A stretch of 34,610 nt of DNA from a virus. The translations under genes and the position numbers were made by a program. Below the pieces are notes generated by a model. It worked only from the letters and a program-made list of their open reading frames with translations, did no database searches and was not told where the DNA came from. Below are positions 22,102 through 28,776 of the stretch, piece by piece (the stretch's first letter is position 1; each line of letters opens with the position of its first letter). The stretch is taken from positions 1-34,610 of the IMG/VR virus record IMGVR_UViG_3300026120_000125; one strand, given 5' to 3'.

Positions 22102-22483
22102 GTCGGACGTTTTCCTTTTCAACCAAATCATGTTGAATCAATACACAATGAATATGAGGCATGATCTTCTTGATTTCTTTGATTTGAATTGGATCATCAT
22201 CAAAATGGATCCCAAATCGATATCCAGCACTTTCAAGATGGAAAAGTGTCATACCTTTATGCCTACCAGAGCTTGTTCTGGTCTTATCCTCAAATTTCAC
22301 TGGGTTCATAAACAACTCATTATGTATACCCTTGCTATTCAACAATTCGACAGTTTCGTCATACTCATCGAACTTTGATCTTCCAGTAATGATGATATCG
22401 TTGGGGCCCGGGTAGATACCATCGTATCTACCCATGTTGATAACCCCATCAATATCAAAAGAATTGATCAGCCGATTAGTCAT
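22079..22483 (-). CDS. HAD-superfamily phosphatase-like protein
   Basis: A 134-residue HAD-like protein. Motif I is FDIDG (9-13, D10 nucleophile, D12 acid/base), motif II ITGRS (32-36), motif III Lys in RHKGMTL (K76), motif IV FDDDP (94-98). It lacks a cap domain, as in small phosphatases. Directly downstream of the inositol-phosphate synthase, it could dephosphorylate inositol phosphate to inositol; that is an inference from order. The start at 22483 overlaps the previous stop; a start at 22498 would overlap more. No strong ribosome site, so coupling is likely. Confidence 0.78.
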   Translation of the reverse strand: MTNRLINSFDIDGVINMGRYDGIYPGPNDIIITGRSKFDEYDETVELLNSKGIHNELFMNPVKFEDKTRTSSGRHKGMTLFHLESAGYRFGIHFDDDPIQIKEIKKIMPHIHCVLIQHDLVEKENVRHVNDIRV

Positions 22484-23771
22484 AATCAGTGACAACATCT
22501 TGGAATGTGTATGGAAGATCTGCAGCTTTTGGATTGTTCTCCTTAAGCTGTGCTTTGGTAAGATCAGTCAATACTCGGCGTGCGAGTGCATCACACTCAA
22601 ATTTGGAATCATCAGTTGAAAGCTGAAGAGGCGGTGTCTTCTGTGTCCAAGCTGATGGACCTCGAAGATAACCAACAATACCCATTTCAGCTGCAACAAT
22701 ACAGAATCGAATTGCCGAAACCACAACACCACCAGAGTTTGGAGAGTCTTGAACTGAAAGTCGAGCAGAAAGCTCATATCGAGCACCACCAAAACCATAA
22801 GCAATTATGTCAAAGTTGGCGACCTTGTTATCGGAACCAGTGTATTGACCTCCAGGCTTTTGAAACACAGTAAGCGATGGTCCAGCATACAGGGTTTGAC
22901 CCGCAGTAGAAACATCTCTGACTGAGTTCTGCCCTTTAAGGACGTTTTCCTTCGAAATGTGCTTGTTCTTCAGGCGAGACTCATTGGACATATTCAGGAA
23001 GTCAGTGTTTGCTGTACGCCCGGTACGAATATGCTCTTGTCCCTGGGTTGACCCTGAGGCCATATTCATCTGAATGTGTTGCGTAACCATTAACCCAGAA
23101 TCAATCATTGCACCCTGAAGCACCTCAGACATTCTGGATGCGCCCCAAGCTGATCTCATATCTGAACCAACAATAGTCAAGCCAGCATCAATGAACTTTT
23201 GTTCGATTTCTTTTGTTTCTTCAGTACCAATGAGTGTTGGAATACAATTGACGAAGTGAACCCCAGCGTCAATAGCTACATCAATCCAGAACCTAGATGC
23301 ATCTTCGGATCCAACTGGGAGGTAATTGATAAGAACATCAACATTTGCTCCTTTGACCAATTCAACATAATGGTCAATCAGCTCTTCTCGTGTGTGAGAT
23401 TTTTCGATGTCATCAGAATGAAGACGAAAAGAAACATCTTCCGGATATTCGAGCATGTAATCCATAACTCCATCAAATCGAGGAGCAAGGTAGACTTTTA
23501 CATTTTCTGGGATATCGATTTCGTCGACATGATCCATTGCGCAATTTGGCTTGGCTCGAAGGGCTTCCTTGAGAGGCATGCCGACTTTACGTTCATCGAT
23601 ATCAAACCCAATCGTGAATTTGATATGCTCAGTACCGTATCCTCCGATGTTGGCATACATTAGACCAACTTTGTCATCAGGATTTTGATTGTAGTACTGA
23701 ACGCCTTCGACAAGTGACTTGGCGCAGTTGCCGGCACCGATGATGCCGACGTTAATGTTTTCGTTTGTCAT
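22476..23771 (-). CDS. myo-Inositol-1-phosphate synthase homologue
   Basis: A 431-residue protein. The NAD-binding loop VGIIGAGNCAKSLVEG (8-23) and FDIDERKVG match INO1 proteins; INYLPVGSE, VNCIPTLIG, IVGSDMRSAWGAS, TDFLNMSNESRL, HISKENVL and the ending GPSAWTQKTPPLQ follow the family order. INO1 converts glucose-6-phosphate to inositol-1-phosphate. Some conserved residues differ (GDDxKSQxGAT reads GSDMRSAWGAS; GGNxDF reads TANTDF), so the substrate may have changed. First gene of the five-gene chain, behind a TATAAATA box and a hairpin. Phages rarely carry such an enzyme for metabolism; a role in DNA or glycan modification is more likely. Confidence 0.88.
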   Translation of the reverse strand: MTNENINVGIIGAGNCAKSLVEGVQYYNQNPDDKVGLMYANIGGYGTEHIKFTIGFDIDERKVGMPLKEALRAKPNCAMDHVDEIDIPENVKVYLAPRFDGVMDYMLEYPEDVSFRLHSDDIEKSHTREELIDHYVELVKGANVDVLINYLPVGSEDASRFWIDVAIDAGVHFVNCIPTLIGTEETKEIEQKFIDAGLTIVGSDMRSAWGASRMSEVLQGAMIDSGLMVTQHIQMNMASGSTQGQEHIRTGRTANTDFLNMSNESRLKNKHISKENVLKGQNSVRDVSTAGQTLYAGPSLTVFQKPGGQYTGSDNKVANFDIIAYGFGGARYELSARLSVQDSPNSGGVVVSAIRFCIVAAEMGIVGYLRGPSAWTQKTPPLQLSTDDSKFECDALARRVLTDLTKAQLKENNPKAADLPYTFQDVVTDYD

Positions 23772-23809
23772 GAAATTTCCTTACATTTCAGTTTATCGAC
23801 TAATTTTGG

Positions 23810-23829
23810 TCCTGACGTTATTGTCAGGA
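23810..23829 (-). other. Leader hairpin of the INO1-like operon
   Basis: TCCTGAC pairs perfectly with GTCAGGA around a six-base loop, close to the 5' end of a transcript starting from the TATAAATA at 23844-23851. No T tract follows, so it is more likely an RNA-stabilising or regulatory hairpin than a terminator. Confidence 0.5.
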
Positions 23830-23843
23830 GTAGGTCGTGCATG

Positions 23844-23851
23844 TATTTATA
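23844..23851 (-). promoter_or_regulatory. T4-late-type promoter before the INO1-HAD-HhH-FkbM-SGNH chain
   Basis: A perfect TATAAATA octamer on the minus strand in the only sizeable gap (23772-23855) of this region, about 75 bases before the INO1-like start codon. This would put the chain under late control. Confidence 0.58.
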
Positions 23852-23855
23852 GTGG

Positions 23856-24116
23856 TTATCGATCGTACCATACTACAAATTGGAGATTAAGTTTGTCATT
23901 GTACTTCGCGAGCACAATGTCGACGTTTGAAGGTTTGACCATGATGTTGGTTTCTTGACTTTCATTGGCAAGGAAACCATGACCATCATAATCCATCAAA
24001 GCTCCGAGTTCCACATCTTCGAGGAACTCTTCGATTGTCATGATGTCGCCATATTCGTTGAAGTCACGATACACGAGGTCTGTTTCCAAACCCCACATAT
24101 GATCATACACTTTCAT
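23856..24116 (-). CDS. Small acidic hypothetical protein
   Basis: An 86-residue acidic protein (MKVYDHMWGLETDLVYRD...). MTIEEFLEDVELGALMDYDGHGFLA is followed by two strands. The start overlaps the end of dCMP deaminase by 14 bases, so its expression follows that gene. It is the last gene before the late-type promoter. No family recognised. Confidence 0.62.
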   Translation of the reverse strand: MKVYDHMWGLETDLVYRDFNEYGDIMTIEEFLEDVELGALMDYDGHGFLANESQETNIMVKPSNVDIVLAKYNDKLNLQFVVWYDR

Positions 24117-24612
24117 AATCGTATTCTTTGACTCTTACACCAGCTTCAGTGAACACAGATTTTGTGTGCTTGAAAGACTCTTCCCATCTTTCGCTTGGTT
24201 TGTACGCACATACGGCGCGGGATACTCCAGCTTGGACAACACCAAGAGAGCAAGATGCGCAAATTGGAAGACCATACACATAAATGGTAGAACCGTGTAG
24301 GGATACCCCATTCCATGTAGCATTATATATCGCATTCATCTCGGCATGTACAATGTATTTGTACTTTTCTTCGCGATCTGCCAGGCGAGAATTGTCTTCA
24401 ATTCCACGAGGAAAACCGTTGTAGCCAGTAGAAAGAATGCGGCGGTTTTCACCAACTACAACGGCTCCGATCTGAGAAGAAGGATCCTTTGACCAGGTTG
24501 AAATAAGCTTGGCCATTTTCAAGAATCGAAGGTCCCACTTCTCGGATCCACCATCATTTATGGTATACATCGGAGATCCTGGTACCGAAATCATTTCACA
24601 ATCAAAGTCCAT
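24103..24612 (-). CDS. cd: dCMP deaminase
   Basis: A 169-residue zinc deaminase. HAE at 89-91 supplies the zinc His and catalytic Glu, and CASC at 118-121 the two zinc Cys (usual form PCxxC; here PICASC). The QIGAVVV and STGYNGFPRG strands are typical of dCMP deaminases. It turns dCMP into dUMP, the substrate of ThyX, and in T4 helps balance pyrimidine pools while hydroxymethyl-dCMP is made. The start at 24612 has AGGA six bases upstream and overlaps the previous stop by one base (TGATG). Confidence 0.95.
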   Translation of the reverse strand: MDFDCEMISVPGSPMYTINDGGSEKWDLRFLKMAKLISTWSKDPSSQIGAVVVGENRRILSTGYNGFPRGIEDNSRLADREEKYKYIVHAEMNAIYNATWNGVSLHGSTIYVYGLPICASCSLGVVQAGVSRAVCAYKPSERWEESFKHTKSVFTEAGVRVKEYDYESV

Positions 24613-24848
24613 CAGTTTTCCTGTTCTTCGGTTGTCTTGATATGCTTACGAATGTATCGCATCATCAAGAGAGCGCGCTCGGTGTGATTGAAGGTTGCAT
24701 TGCCAATATCTTCAATCGGAACGGGAAACATGAATTCTTGGATGCTCAGGTTTTGTGCCATCCACTGGACACGGTACCACAAGTTGCCATCACGATAGTA
24801 TCGAAACTCGGCAATATTATCATTTCGGACCATTTCCTTGATATTCAT
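24612..24848 (-). CDS. Small hypothetical protein
   Basis: A 78-residue protein (MNIKEMVRNDNIAEFRYY...). A strand-rich first half (FRYYRDGNLWYRVQW) ends at FPVPIEDIG, followed by a helix ending in TTEEQEN. The middle resembles short phage proteins that precede dCMP deaminase in other T4-like genomes. AAAGG lies seven bases before the ATG at 24848. Function unknown. Confidence 0.62.
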   Translation of the reverse strand: MNIKEMVRNDNIAEFRYYRDGNLWYRVQWMAQNLSIQEFMFPVPIEDIGNATFNHTERALLMMRYIRKHIKTTEEQEN

Positions 24849-25038
24849 TTGATAGCCTTTCAAGATCTGCAGCGAATTGATTTGCTGCATTAGAATTCAT
24901 CACAATCGCCACAGTCACAGTATCGGTGAACATAGCATGGGTTTTTACAGAGGTTCCGATCCGGCGCAAGATCTCTGCGTACTCCGCCGGATCGGTTACA
25001 TCATCGCTGTCGGTCAGAATTGGTTGATGCATCATCAT
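24820..25038 (-). CDS. Small hypothetical protein bridging two overlaps
   Basis: A 72-residue ORF (MMMHQPILTDSDDVTDPA...). It fills the gap between the membrane protein and the 78-aa gene, overlapping them by 38 and 29 bases. Three consecutive ATG codons make the exact start unclear and no strong ribosome site is present. The regular helix DPAEYAEILRRIG and the lack of another candidate in this stretch favour a real gene. Confidence 0.5.
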   Translation of the reverse strand: MMMHQPILTDSDDVTDPAEYAEILRRIGTSVKTHAMFTDTVTVAIVMNSNAANQFAADLERLSNEYQGNGPK

Positions 25039-25567
25039 TCAAAATCTGATCTGAAACTCGGATACCAACTTTTACAAATGCGGTCGCAAGAAACTCGTAA
25101 GTTGTTTCCCAAGCCCATTTCACTGGCTCAGAGATAACCCGCCAAATTGCATCGAAAATCCATAGGGTAATGTATGCGGAAATTCGCTCTACATTGTATG
25201 AAGCGGTGAAATCACGGTAATGATACGTATCATAGAAGTCTTTATCATTACGTGTTTCGTCATATTTCAGTTTTGCGAACTTGATATTATCGGCATTTCC
25301 CCTCAGAAATCTTGGCCATGAGACGAAAAGGGCGTATAGCCCACCACACACAAAATAGAGAAAGAAGCCCAAGACGATGGGCATCGGATTTGACAATACT
25401 GGTACGTCAAACAAGAAGACTAGACCAGCCATGAAGATGACAAATCCAATCAGAAACCCTGTAACAGTCTCAAATGAGGCGGAAACAAAGCCGATCGAAA
25501 GGATCGCCAAGATCCAGACAAAGTGCCAGAAGGTGAGGCCTACAAAAAGGCCAGCTAGAAATTCCAT
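25001..25567 (-). CDS. Multi-pass membrane protein
   Basis: A 188-residue protein with three or four hydrophobic helices in the first 85 residues (about 5-25, 27-52 and 62-84) and a long polar C-terminal part with a Tyr-rich stretch (FYDTYHYRDFTASYN) and an amphipathic WIFDAIWRVISEPVKWAW helix. Likely an inner-membrane protein. GGAG lies ten bases before the ATG. Possible roles include superinfection exclusion or host membrane remodelling, but nothing diagnostic is seen. Confidence 0.68.
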   Translation of the reverse strand: MEFLAGLFVGLTFWHFVWILAILSIGFVSASFETVTGFLIGFVIFMAGLVFLFDVPVLSNPMPIVLGFFLYFVCGGLYALFVSWPRFLRGNADNIKFAKLKYDETRNDKDFYDTYHYRDFTASYNVERISAYITLWIFDAIWRVISEPVKWAWETTYEFLATAFVKVGIRVSDQILNDDASTNSDRQR

Positions 25568-25573
25568 AGTATT

Positions 25574-26263
25574 TTACTCCACTAGGTGAAAATGTCTTTC
25601 GTAGACATGAAGGTTCTGAACTTGCCAGTAAATGTTGCCAGGTTCAATCTTTTCAAGATGACGCATATGACTGTATTTGGCCAAGTCATTGTATTCTCGG
25701 ACCATAAAGTCCAAGACATATTTTGCCCACGCATAATCGTTCTTGTAGCCGTATATTACATCATTCGAGCGCATTTGTACACATGCGTGTAGTCTTTTGT
25801 CACGAATGTAATATGCCACAGCATTGGTACAAATGAAATCATTCTTACCGTTTTCATTGTACTCGTCCCAAATTGATGGCCGATTGTAAATCATCACAGC
25901 ACGGCGAGAATCGGGATTATCAACAAGTTCACCAATAGCACGGTCGAATTGGTTACCATATTTAGGTGAGAAAATCAGATGACCATAATTGGAATTGATT
26001 TCACCATGTTCGTTGGCCGTATACTTCCATGCGGCTGGTGGTTCTTTGTCTTCGTAAATGTCGTTGATGTTGGTCGAACCAGATTCATACCATTCAATCT
26101 CAGCATCAACATAATCTTGATTGACAGTACCAAAAATTGCTGGTTCATCAGCAATGAAGGATGCACCGATCATTTCAATGGTTTTGGATCCAGTACGATC
26201 TGTGGTGAATCGCTCAGCAGCGAGTTCACCCTTGAAGTATTCACGGATATCTGCAACATTCAT
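25574..26263 (-). CDS. Thymidylate-synthase-fold pyrimidine hydroxymethylase, probably dCMP type
   Basis: A 229-residue member of the thymidylate synthase superfamily. C145 (FICTN) is the catalytic Cys; R165-S166 and D168 (QMRSNDV) are phosphate and active-site residues; H219 and Y221 (LHVYERH) match TS HxY. Aligning RSNDVIYGYKND without gaps to E. coli TS RSCDVFLGLPFN puts D176 at Asn177. In T4 dCMP hydroxymethylase this residue is Asp, which selects dCMP; Asn selects dUMP. The product would be hydroxymethyl-dCMP. The adjacent N175 leaves a small doubt about register. GGAG precedes the ATG, which overlaps the Nmad1 stop as ATGA. ThyX elsewhere covers dTMP synthesis. Confidence 0.82.
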   Translation of the reverse strand: MNVADIREYFKGELAAERFTTDRTGSKTIEMIGASFIADEPAIFGTVNQDYVDAEIEWYESGSTNINDIYEDKEPPAAWKYTANEHGEINSNYGHLIFSPKYGNQFDRAIGELVDNPDSRRAVMIYNRPSIWDEYNENGKNDFICTNAVAYYIRDKRLHACVQMRSNDVIYGYKNDYAWAKYVLDFMVREYNDLAKYSHMRHLEKIEPGNIYWQVQNLHVYERHFHLVE

Positions 26264-26625
26264 GACTCGTCTCCTTCAGACGTCGGATTCGATTTCTTGA
26301 TCTTGCGATTGAACATATCACGATCACGCGTCTGACCTGGAACACCGTACTCAAGATATGCACCGTAGAAGGTTGCATAGTTGATCAGATCGATCACCGA
26401 GTCACGAAGCGATTCGTGGTTTGGTTCATAATTGGGATCATTCAGCATGGTCTCCTGAATTGACCGCATGCGAAGCATCTTACCATGCATGATGTCAAAG
26501 ATCGACTGGATGCCGTTGGCATAGTAATCGGCCTGTTCAACCGACGATGCATCGTTCTGGTAGTCTTGTGCTTTCTTGTTCTGGATTTCCGCACATTCTT
26601 TCAAGATCTTCAAGGATGGTTTCAT
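26260..26625 (-). CDS. Nmad1/DUF1599-family nucleotide-modification-associated protein
   Basis: A 121-residue helical protein: CAEIQNKKAQDYQ, then YYANGIQSIFDIMHGKMLRMRSI and ESLRDSVIDLINYATFYGAYLE. This is the pattern of DUF1599, also known as nucleotide modification associated domain 1, with K/DY near the start, GKMLR in the middle and ESxxDxxxDLxNY at the end. Such proteins occur with base-modification enzymes and may bind or process modified dNMPs. It is translationally coupled to the hydroxymethylase downstream. Start ATG 26625 has GGAG six bases upstream. It overlaps the gene upstream by 89 bases in another frame, unusually long for this phage. Confidence 0.8.
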   Translation of the reverse strand: MKPSLKILKECAEIQNKKAQDYQNDASSVEQADYYANGIQSIFDIMHGKMLRMRSIQETMLNDPNYEPNHESLRDSVIDLINYATFYGAYLEYGVPGQTRDRDMFNRKIKKSNPTSEGDES

Positions 26626-27097
26626 TCTCTTCTCCAAGTATTTCAATTGTTTCACGTGTTACATACGCCTCGCAATTCTCATAGTATGAGGGCTTGGCTG
26701 ATTTCCAAATTTTCTTGGCATCACACAATGAATAAGGGGTTATGGTGACAATATCTCCAGCTTTGAGGACAACCGTATCATCTCGGTCTGAAAAGTAAAA
26801 CAAAAAGTGAGTCAGATCGCCAATATTGATCGACTCTTTGTATTGTTCCAGTTTTGTTTGATTGTATTTTAATGGATGGATGTTGAACCACTTTCCGTTG
26901 ACTTCCTTTGCGTCAACCTTCATACCATTATATATGAAGTCGTGACGCCAATTTAGAGGGCGCTGGACAATTTTGTTTCTTTCAAGTTCCCATTCAAAGA
27001 GGAGAGCATCAGCATTCTCACGGCGCCGCCATCCACCCGACAAGAACATGTGTTGTGCATGCCGAACGAACGCTTCTTCTACCTCAATTTGTATCAT
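26537..27097 (-). CDS. Hypothetical protein, possible PD-(D/E)XK-like fold
   Basis: A 186-residue protein (MIQIEVEEAFVRHAQHMF...). The run FIYNGMKVDAKEVNGKWFNI (54-73) looks like the beta-hairpin of PD-(D/E)XK enzymes, where an Asp and a (D/E)xK pair bind metal: D62 with K64/E65 here, so the match is imperfect. The centre HPLKYNQTKLEQYKESINIGD and FYFSDRDD would form the rest of the sheet. The C-terminal 29 residues are read in the same DNA as the start of the Nmad1 gene. The start overlaps the previous stop by four bases. Confidence 0.6.
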   Translation of the reverse strand: MIQIEVEEAFVRHAQHMFLSGGWRRRENADALLFEWELERNKIVQRPLNWRHDFIYNGMKVDAKEVNGKWFNIHPLKYNQTKLEQYKESINIGDLTHFLFYFSDRDDTVVLKAGDIVTITPYSLCDAKKIWKSAKPSYYENCEAYVTRETIEILGEENETILEDLERMCGNPEQESTRLPERCIVG

Positions 27098-27309
27098 GCA
27101 TGTTCTCCTCTTTCATACACAACCCAATTTTGATCATAGGTTGTGCCGGTGATAATCCCATCGCGACGTCGGACGATCCTGTAATACACCAAAGGGCGAT
27201 TTTCTGCAAAATCTTCAATAGCTTGAATTGCTTCATGCTTCACAGTAAAGGTACCCAAGATTTCGTTGAATTGATTTTCAACCAAATAGATGTAGTTTGA
27301 TCTAGCCAT
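27094..27309 (-). CDS. Small hypothetical protein
   Basis: A 71-residue protein (MARSNYIYLVENQFNEIL...). Strand-helix-strand composition: YIYLVENQFNEILGTFTVKHEAIQAIEDF, then YYRIVRRRDG. It begins in the stop codon of the primase-like gene (TAATG) and ends in the next start (ATGA). Function unknown. Confidence 0.65.
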   Translation of the reverse strand: MARSNYIYLVENQFNEILGTFTVKHEAIQAIEDFAENRPLVYYRIVRRRDGIITGTTYDQNWVVYERGEHA

Positions 27310-28241
27310 TATGCTCCGCTCCTATATACGAATTCAATTGCTCGGTTTGCTTCAGTTTCAAAGTCTCGGTCTTTGTACCATCCACCAGTTTCAGCATCAA
27401 ATTCGAAACACATTTGAGCGATTTCATTTGCTGTGATTGGATACTTTTCTCGAATAGCATTTGACGCCACCGCGACCATGATTTGGTAGAATTTATGATA
27501 CCAACCTGATTCGACGATGTTCATATATTCAGCTGCAAGCGACTTGGGCCAAAATGGACAATTGCGATATGCAGTCCAAGAGATAGTCGTATTGTCCATC
27601 TGCTGCTTGCGATGCTCGATGATCTGTTGCTGAACTTCTTCAGGCAAGTTATCAAAGAAAGATACTGATCGTGGCTTCGGTGCTGGGTACTTTTCCATCA
27701 AGACGTCTGGATCAAGAAATGCACCGTCTCTCTGAGAAAATATGAAGTTGTGAGCATCCCGATAAGTAGCGGGAACATAATACATGCGAGAGAGGTCTTT
27801 ACATTGTGGATCGACTGGAAGATCGGAGAGTGTGACCAGTGCGTGCCAGAACGGCCGAATGTCCTCACTTTGTACTCTTCGAGTAGTTGGAAACACAACA
27901 CGAAACTTGGGGTGTTCCACACGAGAAGAAGCGGTAGAATAAGCCACAAATCGATAACCAGAAAATCGCTCACGAAACTCATCCTCCAAATTCCCCTCAG
28001 GGATAAAGGTGTCAACATCAAGGGCACACCATCCACCCCAATCGATCACGTTTACGTTACGGCGCTTTTCGCCTTTCACGTACGTAGCCGGAGAGATGAG
28101 TGGTGCATCCTCTTTGGTGTTATACCTTACATCCGTAAGTTCGTACAACAGTTTTTCAAAAGCATCAAAGGACGGGAAGTCCATACGCTTGTGAGTCTTG
28201 TTATCGAACTTGGATTTGAATATTGTCAGCGACGTTTTCAT
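27309..28241 (-). CDS. Archaeo-eukaryotic primase (PrimPol)-like replication protein
   Basis: A 310-residue protein. WCALDVDTF (71-79) supplies a DxD pair (D75, D77), YSTASSRVEHPKFRVVFP (101-118) has the His/Arg of AEP motif II, and CKDLSRMYYVP (147-157) fits the third block seen in plasmid and phage PrimPol-type primases. A helical C-terminal domain (about 205-305) looks like the PriCT or accessory region. The gene could make primers for the gp41 helicase in place of a DnaG-type gp61, which is not visible here. ATG 28241 has GGA seven bases upstream; GTG 28247 is an alternative. It overlaps the membrane-anchored gene upstream by 41 bases. Confidence 0.65.
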   Translation of the reverse strand: MKTSLTIFKSKFDNKTHKRMDFPSFDAFEKLLYELTDVRYNTKEDAPLISPATYVKGEKRRNVNVIDWGGWCALDVDTFIPEGNLEDEFRERFSGYRFVAYSTASSRVEHPKFRVVFPTTRRVQSEDIRPFWHALVTLSDLPVDPQCKDLSRMYYVPATYRDAHNFIFSQRDGAFLDPDVLMEKYPAPKPRSVSFFDNLPEEVQQQIIEHRKQQMDNTTISWTAYRNCPFWPKSLAAEYMNIVESGWYHKFYQIMVAVASNAIREKYPITANEIAQMCFEFDAETGGWYKDRDFETEANRAIEFVYRSGA

Positions 28242-28587
28242 TATCACATCCGGGCCAAATTAGTCCCCAGCTTTCATCTCCAAGTGTATAGGTCAGGTTG
28301 TCATGACCATTGCAATAGTAATTGACCGAATACTCAAGTGGAATTCGTTCGCCATCAACATCAAAGGTACATTGCGGGGCTTGAAAATCACTTGAATATG
28401 TCGTGATGCCATTACCGGTTTCCCATGAATCGAAACAGGTAATGGCATATTGTGCTCCGATCCAACGATCAAGTGTAGTAAAATTGATCTGGGTCGTATT
28501 GCCTGGATACGTAAAAAATACGATGGCAATGAAACAACAAACCATAGACGCGAAAACGGCGTACAAACTAAGATCTTCTCTTGACAT
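28201..28587 (-). CDS. Membrane-anchored, cysteine-containing protein
   Basis: A 128-residue protein with one N-terminal hydrophobic helix (about 8-27, LYAVFASMVCCFIAIVFFTY), then a polar domain with four cysteines (TCFDS, QCTFD, YYCNG, PGCDN) that could form two disulfides outside the cytoplasm. This looks like a signal-anchored periplasmic protein. GGAG lies six bases before the ATG. No family recognised. Confidence 0.65.
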   Translation of the reverse strand: MSREDLSLYAVFASMVCCFIAIVFFTYPGNTTQINFTTLDRWIGAQYAITCFDSWETGNGITTYSSDFQAPQCTFDVDGERIPLEYSVNYYCNGHDNLTYTLGDESWGLIWPGCDNENVADNIQIQVR

Positions 28588-28590
28588 GCC

Positions 28591-28776
28591 TTACTCCTTT
28601 AAGAACGGTTTTAACCTATCGATGTACAAAAGTAAACCGTTAACTTCGCTTTGATTGCTCGCAAGGAGAATTATGTTCGTGCAACTATTATGACTATGGC
28701 GAATATAAAGTCGATCATCTTCACCAACAACCAGTTCGGTGCCCGAACCCAATGTTATGAAAGCGGAACCACTCAT
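28591..28776 (-). CDS. Small hypothetical protein
   Basis: A 61-residue protein (MSGSAFITLGSGTELVVG...). Two strands (ELVVGEDDRLYIRH) are followed by a helix (EVNGLLLYIDRLKPFL). The start overlaps the MazG-like stop as ATGA and the stop is three bases before the next gene. Function unknown. Confidence 0.6.
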   Translation of the reverse strand: MSGSAFITLGSGTELVVGEDDRLYIRHSHNSCTNIILLASNQSEVNGLLLYIDRLKPFLKE

